Positions 9,174 through 17,604 of a stretch of 64,000 bases of DNA are shown in pieces; the first letter of the stretch is position 1, and each line of letters opens with the position of its first letter. Source of the DNA: Campylobacter concisus. Lineage in GTDB: Bacteria > Campylobacterota > Campylobacteria > Campylobacterales > Campylobacteraceae. The stretch spans positions 558,001-622,000 of the forward strand of contig NZ_CP049270.1 in assembly GCF_003048595.2 (NCBI RefSeq), read 5' to 3'. The translations under genes and the position numbers were made by a program. Under the pieces are notes generated by a model. That model saw only the letters and a list, made by a program, of their open reading frames with translations. It searched no databases and had not been told where the DNA came from.

Positions 9174-9451
9174 TGGCAAAAATTAAGATAAAAGATATCG
9201 TAGCAGGTGCTGAGCAACTAAGTCTTGGCGTTTCAATCGTAGTTGCGATTTTGCTTGGCACCGGACTTGGGTATTTTATAAAAAAGGCTACAAATTTTAC
9301 GCCAGCTCTTTGGATAGGCTTTGCTATTGGCATCGCAGCTGCTATTTTAAATGTCTATAAAGCTTACAAAGCACAGATAAAAAGCTTAGATGAGCTAAAA
9401 GATGAAAGCAGATATAAAGGCTACACAAAAGGCGATGATGAGGACGATTAG
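9173..9451 (+). CDS. AtpZ/AtpI-family small membrane protein
   Basis: 92 residues with two membrane helices (about 18-37 and 46-64, containing GVSIVVAILLGTGLGYFIKK and ALWIGFAIGIAAAI), then an acidic C-terminus. This matches the AtpZ/AtpI family (putative F0F1-ATPase subunit or assembly factor, also linked to Mg/Ca transport). It lies in the hemL operon and not beside atp genes. The start shares one base with the hemL stop. Family assignment is good, the role uncertain. Confidence 0.75.
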   Translation: MAKIKIKDIVAGAEQLSLGVSIVVAILLGTGLGYFIKKATNFTPALWIGFAIGIAAAILNVYKAYKAQIKSLDELKDESRYKGYTKGDDEDD

Positions 9452-9959
9452 TAGGCTTTTGATTTGCTATTTTGTGCTTTGGTTAGCTCTTAGCGTGGTT
9501 GGCAAATTTATATCAAATCAATTTTTCATAAGCTCACAAATTTCATTTTTTGCCTCGCTTATCATCTTAACAGCTAGTTTTTTTGCCTATAAAAACCGCA
9601 TAAATTCTCGGCTAGAAAATGCAAGAGAGGAAATTTTAGCCAAGATAGAAGAAGAGGATGATGAAGATGATGAAAATTTGGTGCAAAATGAGGCAAAAGA
9701 ATTTAGCCTAAAAGAAGAAAAAGCAAGGCTAAAAAAGCAGAAATTTTCATTTAAAGATAAGAGTTTTTTAGCAGCCTTTATGCCTTACCGCTTGGTCGCT
9801 TACGCGATACTTTTTTTTGGATTCATTTTTTTAAAAAATGAAAATTTACTAAATGTGTCTGGTTTTTTAGTTGGGCTTGCTCCGATGCCTATTGGTGCAT
9901 TTATTTTTGGGCTTATGGAGAATAAATTTAATACCGCAAAGGACACTGATGGCAAGTAG
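9438..9959 (+). CDS. Hypothetical integral membrane protein
   Basis: About 173 residues from the ATG at 9438, which has AAAAGG five bases upstream. The frame is open back to 9402, but that start would overlap the previous gene by 50 bp. Two hydrophobic helices near the N-terminus (ICYFVLWLALSVVG and a second around FFASLIILTASFF) are followed by a highly charged cytoplasmic stretch rich in Glu/Asp then Lys, and two more hydrophobic segments (LVAYAILFFGFIFL; LLNVSGFLVGLAPMPIGAFI). I recognise no domain. It sits between the AtpZ-like gene and an MFS gene it overlaps by 11 bp. I recall a similarly placed integral membrane protein in C. jejuni. Confidence 0.75.
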   Translation: MRTISRLLICYFVLWLALSVVGKFISNQFFISSQISFFASLIILTASFFAYKNRINSRLENAREEILAKIEEEDDEDDENLVQNEAKEFSLKEEKARLKKQKFSFKDKSFLAAFMPYRLVAYAILFFGFIFLKNENLLNVSGFLVGLAPMPIGAFIFGLMENKFNTAKDTDGK

Positions 9960-11193
9960 CTTTAGGATCATCCGCTCGATGGGACCGCTATTTTTGGGCA
10001 TGAGTTTACTTTTTATCGGAAATGGCCTAGTCATCGCATCTTGTAGCGCACTTCTTAAGCAAAATGGAGTGGGTGAGCTAGAGATCGGATTAATTAACAC
10101 GGGCTTTTTTGTGGGTGCGTTAATTAGCACCATTACAGCTCACAGAGTCATCTCAACTACTGGCCACATCAGAGCATTTGCCATCTTTTCAGCCATTTTT
10201 GCAGTCTCAGCTATGCTTCATGCGGTAAATCAAAATTTAGTATTCTGGGCGATATTGCGTGCATTTTTGGGATATTGCTACTACGCGCTTTTGATGGTTA
10301 TAGAAAGCTGGCTAAATGCAAAAATTCCAAATAAAATAAGATCTCGTGTGATAGCCTTTTATGAAGGCGTTTTTTACACAAGTTTTGGACTTGGCATTTT
10401 GATCTTAGCGCTTGATCTTAATACCTTTGAAATTTTCATCATAAGTGCAGCTTTTATCATGCTCTCAAGCATTCCATTAAATTTGATCCGTATAAATCAG
10501 CCTCAAATCCCAGAGCGTCAGCCCATAAATATCCCAAAAATTTTTGGTATCGTCCCGCTCGCTCTTGTTGGTGCGCTCATTGCAGGCTTAGCAATAAATG
10601 GCTTTTTTTCGATGGCAAGCCTTTTTGTCTTGCTTCAAGGATACGGCACAAAAGAGGCGTCATTTTTTATGACGGTTGCGATGATCGGAGGCTTTTTAGC
10701 TCAAGTTTTTATCGGTAGTTTCTCTGATAGATATGGCAGAAGGCCAGCTATTTTGCTTTGTAGTAGCGTGGCTTTAATAAGTGCGGTTTTGTTTTTGCTA
10801 AATGGCAAAAATTTAACGATTGAATATCTACTTTCATTCTTTTTTGGGGCTGGAATTTTTTGCACATATGGACTTTCTTTAGCTAGAGCAAATGATGAGA
10901 TCACAGACAAGACAAAGAGCGTGCAAGTTGCACGTGCTTTGTTATTTAGCTACTCTTTGGCTTCGCTTTTCTCGCCGCTTCTTATGAGTTATGCGATGAA
11001 AATTTTTGGAGCATTTGGCTTTATCTATGTTTATTTGGTACTTTTTGCTGGGCTTATTTTATTTGCACTAACGCAAAAGACAATACCGCAGCACATGAGA
11101 AAAGAGTACAACGACAGGCTCGTTGCAAGGACGGCTGGCATCGCTACTATTGAGCAAAATGGAAATTTTGCCGATAGAAAAAATAAAAAGTAA
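9949..11193 (+). CDS. MFS transporter, YcaD-like
   Basis: 414 residues, 12 hydrophobic segments, major facilitator superfamily. The ATG at 9949 is chosen because AAAGGA lies just upstream and the protein then starts right at the first helix (about residues 13-31, PLFLGMSLLFIGNGL). MFS loop motif is seen as GSFSDRYGRRPA near residue 255. The general pattern resembles the YcaD-type subgroup, whose substrate is not established. The C-terminal 30 residues are hydrophilic. It overlaps the previous gene and is followed 3 bp later by the FliK-like gene, so it belongs to the same operon. Confidence 0.85.
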   Translation: MASSFRIIRSMGPLFLGMSLLFIGNGLVIASCSALLKQNGVGELEIGLINTGFFVGALISTITAHRVISTTGHIRAFAIFSAIFAVSAMLHAVNQNLVFWAILRAFLGYCYYALLMVIESWLNAKIPNKIRSRVIAFYEGVFYTSFGLGILILALDLNTFEIFIISAAFIMLSSIPLNLIRINQPQIPERQPINIPKIFGIVPLALVGALIAGLAINGFFSMASLFVLLQGYGTKEASFFMTVAMIGGFLAQVFIGSFSDRYGRRPAILLCSSVALISAVLFLLNGKNLTIEYLLSFFFGAGIFCTYGLSLARANDEITDKTKSVQVARALLFSYSLASLFSPLLMSYAMKIFGAFGFIYVYLVLFAGLILFALTQKTIPQHMRKEYNDRLVARTAGIATIEQNGNFADRKNKK

Positions 11194-11196
11194 AAA

Positions 11197-12846
11197 ATGG
11201 ACGTAGGAAATTCTTTGAATATATCAAACACTTCGGTTCAAACCGGGCAAAATACTACTCAAAATGTGCCAGTTCGTAAAAATGAAGGCTCGCTTTTTAA
11301 AAATCAGCCAAGCGTACAAACGCCTAATGAGCAGAGCATTTCAGAGACACTTGATAATGTTGGAAAACTCGTTGCAAGAGTGCTTGATGATCTAAAAAGC
11401 GCTTCAAGTCTTAGCAAGGCTGAACAAATTTTATCTCAGGCAAAAGACACGAAAATCGCTCCAAATTTAGCAGGCGAGCTATCAGACCTTGCAAAAAGTT
11501 TAGAAGCAGAAGCAATCCAAAATGAAAGCCCTGAGATAAAGAGCCTTGCACTAAAGCTAAAAGAATTTCTAAAACCAATAGCCGATCTAAAAGCCGGCTC
11601 ACTAAATGACCAGATCAAAAACTCAGGCGTAATGCTTGAAGCAAATTTAAAAGATGCACTCAGTCCAGAGAAGCTTCCAAGCTCGGTTCAGAAGCTACTA
11701 AGTGATATAAAAAATCTCTCAAGCGGGAATTTGCTAAATCAAATTTTAACCCTAAATGATGAAAAATTAGACAATCAAAATTCTTTTTCAAAGCTTGCTT
11801 CTATACTTGAAAAAGCGAGTAGTGACGCAAAAAATATCCTTGATAACTCAAACATAAAAACGCTTTTAAAAGATGTTGATAAGCTTGATAGTGTGGTTAA
11901 ATTTTTAGATAAAAATTTTTCAAAAGATCAAAATGGCGAGCTAGTAAAAAATCAAATAAACAAAATGCAAAATTTCATCTCAAATTTAAGCGAGAAAGTC
12001 GCAAGCCTAGCAAATGAAAAGCTAAATCAAAATTTTGGTTTTAGCCAAAATCACAAAGAGCTAAAAACTATCCTTGATAGCATAAAAAATGATCTAAAAA
12101 CGCTAAATAACATAGGCGATGAAGTGGGGCTTGTAAAAGCGTTTAATGAGATGAGTGATGTTTCAAAGGATGGCAGCTTACAAGATAAGCTCCAAAGTGC
12201 AGCGAGGCGTCTTGCTCATAGCCTAAGTCTTGCTGATGCTAAGGCAAGTTTGGCTAAAAACGAGCTAAGTGAGAGCAAGGCGCTTTTAAAGCAGCTAAAT
12301 CTCGCTACAAACGATATAAATAACATTACAACTAAAAATAGTGGCGAAATTTCAAAGGTGCTAAGCCAAGATATAAAAAGTACGCTTTTAAATATTAGTG
12401 AAAAGAGTCAAAACCAGCAAAGTGTAAATGCTGCAAATAAGATGATTTCACAGATCGAGATGCATCAAATGATATCAAGCCTTCAAGGCGGGATCCAAAC
12501 TTATATGCCTTATATTTGGGACGGCGTTGAGGGTGGAAATATCGCATTTAAGCAAGGTAAAAAGGATAAATTTTACGCTCAGATCGATCTAAATTTTAAG
12601 AAATTTGGACAGATAAATGTGATGATTGGACTTATTGATAAAAGGTACATTGATCTCTCGGTAGCTACGCAAACAAATGAGTTTAAGGAGCTAATCCTCA
12701 CAAACTCTAGCGAATTAAAGCAAGCAATATCAAAGCTTGGACTCATAGTTTCAAACTTTAATATCAAGACTTTATCAAAAGTAAAGCTAAATGATAGATT
12801 TAAAAAATTTGGCGGCCTTGATGTGGGCTTTGATAAGAAAATTTAA
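11197..12846 (+). CDS. FliK-like flagellar hook-length control domain protein
   Basis: 549 residues with no signal peptide. The first 430 residues are hydrophilic, helical, rich in Lys, Asn, Ser, Asp and Leu, without recognisable motifs. The last 120 look like the FliK C-terminal domain (Flg_hook): FYAQIDLNFKKFGQINVMIG, then a segment with LKQAISKLGLIVSNFNI. FliK is secreted by the flagellar type III apparatus, measures hook length and makes FlhB switch substrate. The next gene, starting on its stop codon, is a homologue of the FlhB switch domain, which strongly supports a role in export switching. Whether it is the main FliK or a second one cannot be decided here, because Campylobacter also has another fliK locus as I recall. 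Confidence 0.7.
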   Translation: MDVGNSLNISNTSVQTGQNTTQNVPVRKNEGSLFKNQPSVQTPNEQSISETLDNVGKLVARVLDDLKSASSLSKAEQILSQAKDTKIAPNLAGELSDLAKSLEAEAIQNESPEIKSLALKLKEFLKPIADLKAGSLNDQIKNSGVMLEANLKDALSPEKLPSSVQKLLSDIKNLSSGNLLNQILTLNDEKLDNQNSFSKLASILEKASSDAKNILDNSNIKTLLKDVDKLDSVVKFLDKNFSKDQNGELVKNQINKMQNFISNLSEKVASLANEKLNQNFGFSQNHKELKTILDSIKNDLKTLNNIGDEVGLVKAFNEMSDVSKDGSLQDKLQSAARRLAHSLSLADAKASLAKNELSESKALLKQLNLATNDINNITTKNSGEISKVLSQDIKSTLLNISEKSQNQQSVNAANKMISQIEMHQMISSLQGGIQTYMPYIWDGVEGGNIAFKQGKKDKFYAQIDLNFKKFGQINVMIGLIDKRYIDLSVATQTNEFKELILTNSSELKQAISKLGLIVSNFNIKTLSKVKLNDRFKKFGGLDVGFDKKI

Positions 12847-13106
12847 TGCAAGTAAATAAGAAAAAAGCAGTAGCTCTTGGTTACAACAGATCTAAAGACA
12901 ATGCTCCAAGAGTGCTGGCTAGTGGCGCTGGCGAGATAGCAAATAGAATAATTGATCTAGCAAAAGAGCATGATATACCGATCAAAGAGGATCCTGATCT
13001 TATTGAAATTTTAAGCAAAGTTGAAGTTGATCAAGAAATTCCACCAAATTTATATAAAGCTGTTGCTGAAATTTTTAGCTTTTTATATAAGATCACAAAG
13101 AAATGA
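12846..13106 (+). CDS. flhX: FlhX, FlhB C-terminal domain homologue
   Basis: 86-residue soluble protein matching only the cytoplasmic switch domain of the FlhB/YscU family (KKAVALGYNRSKDNAPRVLA, then ANRIIDLAKEHDIPI and EDPDLIEILSKVEVDQEIP). The self-cleavage motif NPTH of FlhB is not present, as expected for the stand-alone paralogue known as FlhX in Helicobacter and Campylobacter. It can partly replace the FlhB C-domain in those organisms, from established literature on HP1575/Cj0848c-type proteins. It starts on the last base of the FliK-like gene and ends the operon. Confidence 0.88.
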   Translation: MQVNKKKAVALGYNRSKDNAPRVLASGAGEIANRIIDLAKEHDIPIKEDPDLIEILSKVEVDQEIPPNLYKAVAEIFSFLYKITKK

Positions 13107-13217
13107 TCTATAAATTTGCTTAAAAATTAGCAAGGCATATAAAGAGTGGCAAGGATATTGACGATATACAAAAAGTGGTGTAAGCTAAATATTAAATTAA
13201 AATTTTAAAGGCTATTT

Positions 13218-13787
13218 GTGGCACAAAAATTAATATTAATAGGGGCGTCTACTGGCGGGCCTGGGCATTTAAAAAAGTTACTAAAAAACGTAAAACTAAA
13301 TGGAGCTATCATCGTGATAGCCCAGCACATGAATAAAATGTTTATAAACTCTTTTGCTATGCAAATCGGAAAAGAGTGTGGCTTAGATGTTGAAATTTTA
13401 AATGAGAGGAAAATTTTAAAAGAAAATACCGTATATGTCTGCGAACAAAATGTAGTGGTATCACCAAATTTACCAATCAGCGCAAAACCAAATACAGAAG
13501 AAAAGACTATATATACGCCAAATGTTGATGTGTTGTTTAAATCTGGAGTTGGAATTTGCAAAAGTGCAAATGTCTTAGCTATCTTGCTAACTGGCATCGG
13601 AGACGATGGTGCATCTGGGCTTGATAAGCTTTATAAGGCTGGAGCAAAATGTATAGCTGAAAATGAAGAGAGCGCGATAGTTTATGGTATGCCAAAACGT
13701 GCAAAAGAGCTAAATCAAAGCTTAAAATCATTAAATCTAACTATGATAAAAAAAGAGCTGGAGGATTTTTTAAATGCTACTAACTAA
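13218..13787 (+). CDS. cheB: CheB methylesterase, catalytic domain only
   Basis: 189 residues. The start is GTG at 13218, with AAAGG eight bases upstream. It removes methyl groups from chemoreceptor glutamates and deamidates glutamines. The catalytic triad is visible as S11 in GASTGGPG, H37 in AQHM and D130 in GIGDDGASG. The normal N-terminal response-regulator domain is absent, which is usual in Campylobacter, so CheA phosphorylation cannot control it directly. It overlaps cheR by 14 bp. About 110 bp of non-coding sequence precedes it. Confidence 0.93.
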   Translation: MAQKLILIGASTGGPGHLKKLLKNVKLNGAIIVIAQHMNKMFINSFAMQIGKECGLDVEILNERKILKENTVYVCEQNVVVSPNLPISAKPNTEEKTIYTPNVDVLFKSGVGICKSANVLAILLTGIGDDGASGLDKLYKAGAKCIAENEESAIVYGMPKRAKELNQSLKSLNLTMIKKELEDFLNATN

Positions 13788-14598
13788 TGACGCAAAAGAT
13801 ACAAAAACAATGCAAACAAATACTCCACAAGATATGGATAGTTTTAATGAATTTATGAACGTTATCAAAACCCTTTGCGGAGTTGATCTGGAGCCAAAAA
13901 GAGATATTACGTTGCAGCGAATTACCATTTTTATTAGAGATCGCCAGATAAAAAGCTTTAAAGATCTTGTTTCGATGATAAGATATAACACAAGCTTACG
14001 ACAAGATATTTTAAATCTAGTAACTGTAAATGAGACTTATTTTTATAGAGAGTTGCCTCAACTTAAAGATGTGATCTATTACGCAAAGGAGCTTGGAGGA
14101 GCTAGGATTTTGTGTGCTCCTTGCTCTACTGGAGATGAGTCATATTCGCTTGCAATGCTTGCTTATGAGATGGGATTTAAACAGCATGAAATTTCAATCG
14201 TAGGTATAGATATAAACTCAGAAGCCATAGCAAGCTGTCAAAATGGTATTTTTAGTGAGAGGAGCTTGCATAGGTTAAGCGATTTTCAAAAAGAGAGATT
14301 TTTTACAAAAGTCGATGATAAATTTAAGATAAAAAAAGAAAACTTACCGAGGTGTGAGTTTAAAATTTTAAATGTTTTTGATGATGCTATTTTTAACCTA
14401 GGAAAATTTGATATCGTACTTTCAAGAAATATGATGATCTATTTTGATGATGATTTTAGATTAAAATGTGTTGAGAGGCTTCATAAATTGCTTAAGCCAG
14501 ATGGTAGGCTTTACGCTGGGCACGCCGATCTTGTGCCTTACACTCCAGCTTATGAAAAACGCTTTTCAAATGGAACTACCTACTATCTAAAAAAATAA
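13774..14598 (+). CDS. cheR: CheR chemotaxis protein methyltransferase
   Basis: 274 residues. S-adenosylmethionine-dependent enzyme that methylates glutamate residues of chemoreceptors and is the partner of CheB. Start at 13774 (GGAGG nine bases upstream, inside cheB). An N-terminal all-helical domain (about 20-90) is followed by NETYFYREL, the SAM-binding motif ARILCAPCSTGDESYSLA, VGIDINSEAI, and FDIVLSRNMMIYFDD. The substrate receptors could include the two MCPs 42 kb downstream. A strong hairpin follows the stop. Confidence 0.95.
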   Translation: MLLTNDAKDTKTMQTNTPQDMDSFNEFMNVIKTLCGVDLEPKRDITLQRITIFIRDRQIKSFKDLVSMIRYNTSLRQDILNLVTVNETYFYRELPQLKDVIYYAKELGGARILCAPCSTGDESYSLAMLAYEMGFKQHEISIVGIDINSEAIASCQNGIFSERSLHRLSDFQKERFFTKVDDKFKIKKENLPRCEFKILNVFDDAIFNLGKFDIVLSRNMMIYFDDDFRLKCVERLHKLLKPDGRLYAGHADLVPYTPAYEKRFSNGTTYYLKK

Positions 14599-14607
14599 AA
14601 ATTTACC

Positions 14608-14633
14608 AAGTCGCCTTTTAACTTAGGCGACTT
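14608..14633. terminator. Convergent terminator cheR / MFS gene
   Basis: Perfect 8-bp GC-rich stem AAGTCGCC / GGCGACTT with a 10-base loop, lying between two convergent genes. T-rich sequence follows on both sides. Confidence 0.75.
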
Positions 14634-14646
14634 AATTTAAAATTAA

Positions 14647-15843
14647 TCACCTTATTTTGTAGCTTTTTAATACTACGTGATAGTAAAAGGCCCCTATAAA
14701 AAAGAGACTTCCCATAAAACTCGCAATCATCTCAACACTAAGTCCAATATCATAAAGCAGACCAATGATAAATGAAATGAGAGCGCTAAAGCCAAGAAAA
14801 ACCATATCGTTATATGCAATCACTCGGCCATAAAATTCTTTTTTGCAGTTTTGCTGAAGCATCGTATAGGTGTAGCTCCAAAGACTTGATGTGCAAAATC
14901 CAGCAAAGATAATGCCAATAAGCGATAGATAAAAATTCCAAAGCGATAAAGCCCAAATGATAATACCAAGACCTTGACCGATATATACGAAAATAAGCGT
15001 GTTTTTATTTATAAATTTACTAAGTATGGCTGGAGCAAACATAAGTGAAATGGATCTTGAAGTATTTAATAGTCCTATAATTAATGATGTCGAGAGTAAA
15101 TTTGCATATTTGTAATCAGCCAAAAGTGCGATCAATGCGTCATAAGCGGTAATGCCAACAAAGGCGTGCAAAAATATAAGATGCACGATGAGTCTATTTT
15201 CTTTTAAATACACAAGGCCATTTTTTAGCATTTTTAGTGGTTTTTCTATAAATTCTGGCTTTAGACCTTGCAAATTTAAAAAATATAAAAATCCAAAGCT
15301 AAAAATGTATAGTATACCATCAAGCAAAAAGGCGCTTTTTATCCCAAAAAAGTGTATATAAACTCCAGCAAGCCCCATGCCAGCAGTGTATGAGACTGCC
15401 CAGATGATAGAGTGGATCTCGTTTGCGAGTTTGAGATTTTCTTTGCTTAAAATTTTTGGCAGCACGCTCATCTCTACTTGAAAATACATTCCACCAGTGC
15501 CATTTCTAATAAAAATGATAAGTAAAAGTAACCATAAAAAATCAAGTGAGTCTATAAAAAGAAGCATAAAAACGCTTATCGTCTCAACTGCCATCATGAT
15601 GACAAGCATTGGTTTTGGGCTAAATTTATCAACTAAAATTCCACTAAATGGAGCTATGACAACACCTGGGATAAATGCCATCGCTGCACTTAGCGTAATC
15701 GCCCAAACAGGAGCGTCAAGCTTGATAAGAAGGGTAAAAATACCTGTGTGCGAAAACCATACGCCAAAATAGCATATAAGCTGAATGATGCTTAAGAGGC
15801 GAAAATTTTTCTCCTCTTTTAAAAGTTTAAGATATTCTTTCAA
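14647..15843 (-). CDS. MFS exporter (EntS-like)
   Basis: 398 residues with about 12 hydrophobic segments. MFS_3 / enterobactin-exporter type layout: a charged N-terminus (LKLLKEEKNFRLL), a helix, then PFSGILVDKFSPKPML, the conserved cytoplasmic loop 2-3. It starts with TTG at 15843 (GGA upstream, one base after the previous stop; no ATG nearby). It is translationally linked to the upstream NlpE-like lipoprotein gene. Substrate unknown: siderophore, drug or other small-molecule export are all possible. Confidence 0.8.
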   Translation of the reverse strand: MKEYLKLLKEEKNFRLLSIIQLICYFGVWFSHTGIFTLLIKLDAPVWAITLSAAMAFIPGVVIAPFSGILVDKFSPKPMLVIMMAVETISVFMLLFIDSLDFLWLLLLIIFIRNGTGGMYFQVEMSVLPKILSKENLKLANEIHSIIWAVSYTAGMGLAGVYIHFFGIKSAFLLDGILYIFSFGFLYFLNLQGLKPEFIEKPLKMLKNGLVYLKENRLIVHLIFLHAFVGITAYDALIALLADYKYANLLSTSLIIGLLNTSRSISLMFAPAILSKFINKNTLIFVYIGQGLGIIIWALSLWNFYLSLIGIIFAGFCTSSLWSYTYTMLQQNCKKEFYGRVIAYNDMVFLGFSALISFIIGLLYDIGLSVEMIASFMGSLFFIGAFYYHVVLKSYKIR

Positions 15844-15844
15844 C

Positions 15845-17047
15845 TTATTGATTCCACATTAGCGTTATTTGCTCTATCTTTGTTTCATCTGGGATATCGT
15901 TTAGGCTTGTTATATCTTTGGCAAGTGGATTTTTTAGTGTGATTAGCATATCGTGGCTATCTATTTTTAGATAGATATTGTTTTTGTCACTACTAAATTT
16001 AGAGATAACAAGAGAATTTTTTATATCTTTGAAATTTGATTTAAGGCTGATATTTTCTGGAGTTTTAAACTCGTTTGAGTAAATTTCAATGCTTGTGATA
16101 ATGCCATTTAGTAAGGTGTATTCAAAAATTCTTTCATTTTTGTTTGTTACGATGTAGCTGTTTTCTTTTTTTGTGTTATCCCGTTTTATGTTTTTTGAGC
16201 CATAAATTTTTATCACATCTCTATTTGCTAATTCGTTTGTCAGCTCTGCAAAAAAGCCTTTGCCAAAGAGATTTTTTTGATCTTTATCTTTTTTATATCG
16301 TCCGCTTATGTGAGCATTTTTACAAATTTTATCGTTTGCTACTAGAAAAATTGCATTATTTATCCTGTGTATGCTTAGAGCAATGCCTTTTTCATCTAAA
16401 AGGTAAAAAATTCCCTTGTCGTAAAGTAGCTCCGAACTAAACTCGCAAAGTGGTGAGCCATTTTTTAATGATGAATAAAAACTTATTTTCGCGCCATTTT
16501 TACTTGGCACGATTACGATATCTAAAAAGTTATCTTTGTTTTTAAATTTATAAAATTTAGCAAAAAAACTATCTTTGTAAGCTTTATTTACTGGCTCGAA
16601 ATTATAAATTTGAGCTAGCACGCCAACTCGCTTATTTTTCTTATCATCAAGCTGAAGAAGTGAGTTTTTATTTGGCGCGAAATAGCTAAGATTGCCATTT
16701 TCATCTTTTAAAATGATAGCACTATCATCAACATCAAATGTACCATTTTTTTCAACCAAGCTTACTTCTTTATCCATAGTAAGCATTGTTTTTGTGTAGG
16801 TTTTATCTTTATTTAGCGTAATGATAGTTTTTATGCCTTCGCAATTTGGGCAAGGCAAAATAGTGTGAAAACTACTATAAATTGAGTTTGGAAGTATTAG
16901 CTTTTCTGGCTTTTTGGGCGTATTTGCCTGAACTAGTGGTTTGTCTTCTTTTACTGTATTTTGTGTGTTTTGTTTTGGCTCTAAATTTTCATTTTTTGCG
17001 CAGCCAAGGATGAAAAATGAGATAAGTATGGCAAAAAGATATTTCAT
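15845..17047 (-). CDS. NlpE-like lipoprotein, long form
   Basis: 400 residues from the ATG at 17047 (AAGGAG six bases upstream; a TTG two codons earlier is also in frame). Lipobox ILGC with lipidated Cys16. Residues 50-140 resemble the NlpE N-terminal domain, with the family's CxxC in LPCPNCEGIKTIITLNKD. A long C-terminal region of about 250 residues is beta-rich, Lys/Asn-rich and not recognised. NlpE in E. coli is an outer-membrane lipoprotein that signals copper and envelope stress through Cpx. No Cpx genes are visible here. Its neighbour upstream is a second, short NlpE-like lipoprotein; downstream is an MFS exporter. Confidence 0.75.
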   Translation of the reverse strand: MKYLFAILISFFILGCAKNENLEPKQNTQNTVKEDKPLVQANTPKKPEKLILPNSIYSSFHTILPCPNCEGIKTIITLNKDKTYTKTMLTMDKEVSLVEKNGTFDVDDSAIILKDENGNLSYFAPNKNSLLQLDDKKNKRVGVLAQIYNFEPVNKAYKDSFFAKFYKFKNKDNFLDIVIVPSKNGAKISFYSSLKNGSPLCEFSSELLYDKGIFYLLDEKGIALSIHRINNAIFLVANDKICKNAHISGRYKKDKDQKNLFGKGFFAELTNELANRDVIKIYGSKNIKRDNTKKENSYIVTNKNERIFEYTLLNGIITSIEIYSNEFKTPENISLKSNFKDIKNSLVISKFSSDKNNIYLKIDSHDMLITLKNPLAKDITSLNDIPDETKIEQITLMWNQ

Positions 17048-17095
17048 TTGCAACTCCTTAAAAATTGCAAAATTATATCATTTTGCCTTTAAAAT

Positions 17096-17524
17096 TTATT
17101 TTACGCGTTTAAAGATGTATTTATCTTTTAGCTCGCCAGTGACCTCTTTTTGATCCATGTCAAGCATCTTTAGGCTCTCTCCCTCGATCTTATAAAAGCT
17201 CTTCTCTTTATACTCATCAACGGTTGTGATAATGCCATTATTGAGTGAGTATTTGCCCTTGCTAACGGCTTTGTAGTTGTCTTTTGACTTGTAGTTCATT
17301 ACACTTTCAAATGTGCCGTCCTTTTTTAGTGTGAGGGTTGAGTCTATACCCATGCAGCTAGCGCAAGGTAAAAACGCCTTATAAGTGCCTTCGATGCTGC
17401 TTACTGGAGCCATGCAACTACCTTTTACTTCACATTTGCCTTGTGGGACGCTCGCGCTTTGGTTTGACGTAGCGCAACCTGCTAAAAGTAGAGCCGCACT
17501 TAGTGCAAAGATAAAATTTTTCAT
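17096..17524 (-). CDS. NlpE-like lipoprotein, short form
   Basis: 142 residues. Lipobox LLAGC with lipidated Cys17, then a short linker with two more cysteines (QGKCEVKGSC) and an NlpE N-terminal domain with the typical LPCASCMGIDSTLTLKKDG motif and a C-terminal YIFKRV strand. It is probably anchored to the outer membrane. It lies 48 bp upstream of the long NlpE-like gene on the same strand and shares a promoter region with the divergent SPFH gene. The role (copper or envelope stress sensing) is inferred only from family. Confidence 0.85.
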   Translation of the reverse strand: MKNFIFALSAALLLAGCATSNQSASVPQGKCEVKGSCMAPVSSIEGTYKAFLPCASCMGIDSTLTLKKDGTFESVMNYKSKDNYKAVSKGKYSLNNGIITTVDEYKEKSFYKIEGESLKMLDMDQKEVTGELKDKYIFKRVK

Positions 17525-17555
17525 GCTGATCCTTTTTGAAAATAAAATTTAAAAT

Positions 17556-17567
17556 GTATTATAATAC
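17556..17567. promoter_or_regulatory. Palindromic divergent -10 region, NlpE / SPFH genes
   Basis: GTATTATAATAC is a perfect 12-bp palindrome that contains TATAAT on both strands. It is 38 bp before the SPFH gene start and 32 bp before the short NlpE start. The two promoters would physically overlap and probably compete. It could also be the core of an operator for a Fur/PerR-type dimer. Inference. Confidence 0.45.
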
Positions 17568-17604
17568 TTAAGAAAATAACAAATTATAAATTAAAGGAGA
17601 GAAG

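Noticed and set aside
9867-10133. Open frame on the minus strand opposite the membrane-protein and MFS genes
   Set aside because: Shadow of real plus-strand genes; no ribosome site, no domain, no conserved composition.
13107-13217. Possible sigma-54 promoter (TGGCAAGG ... TTGAC) before cheB
   Set aside because: The second half reads TTGA rather than TTGC, so the invariant GC is missing.
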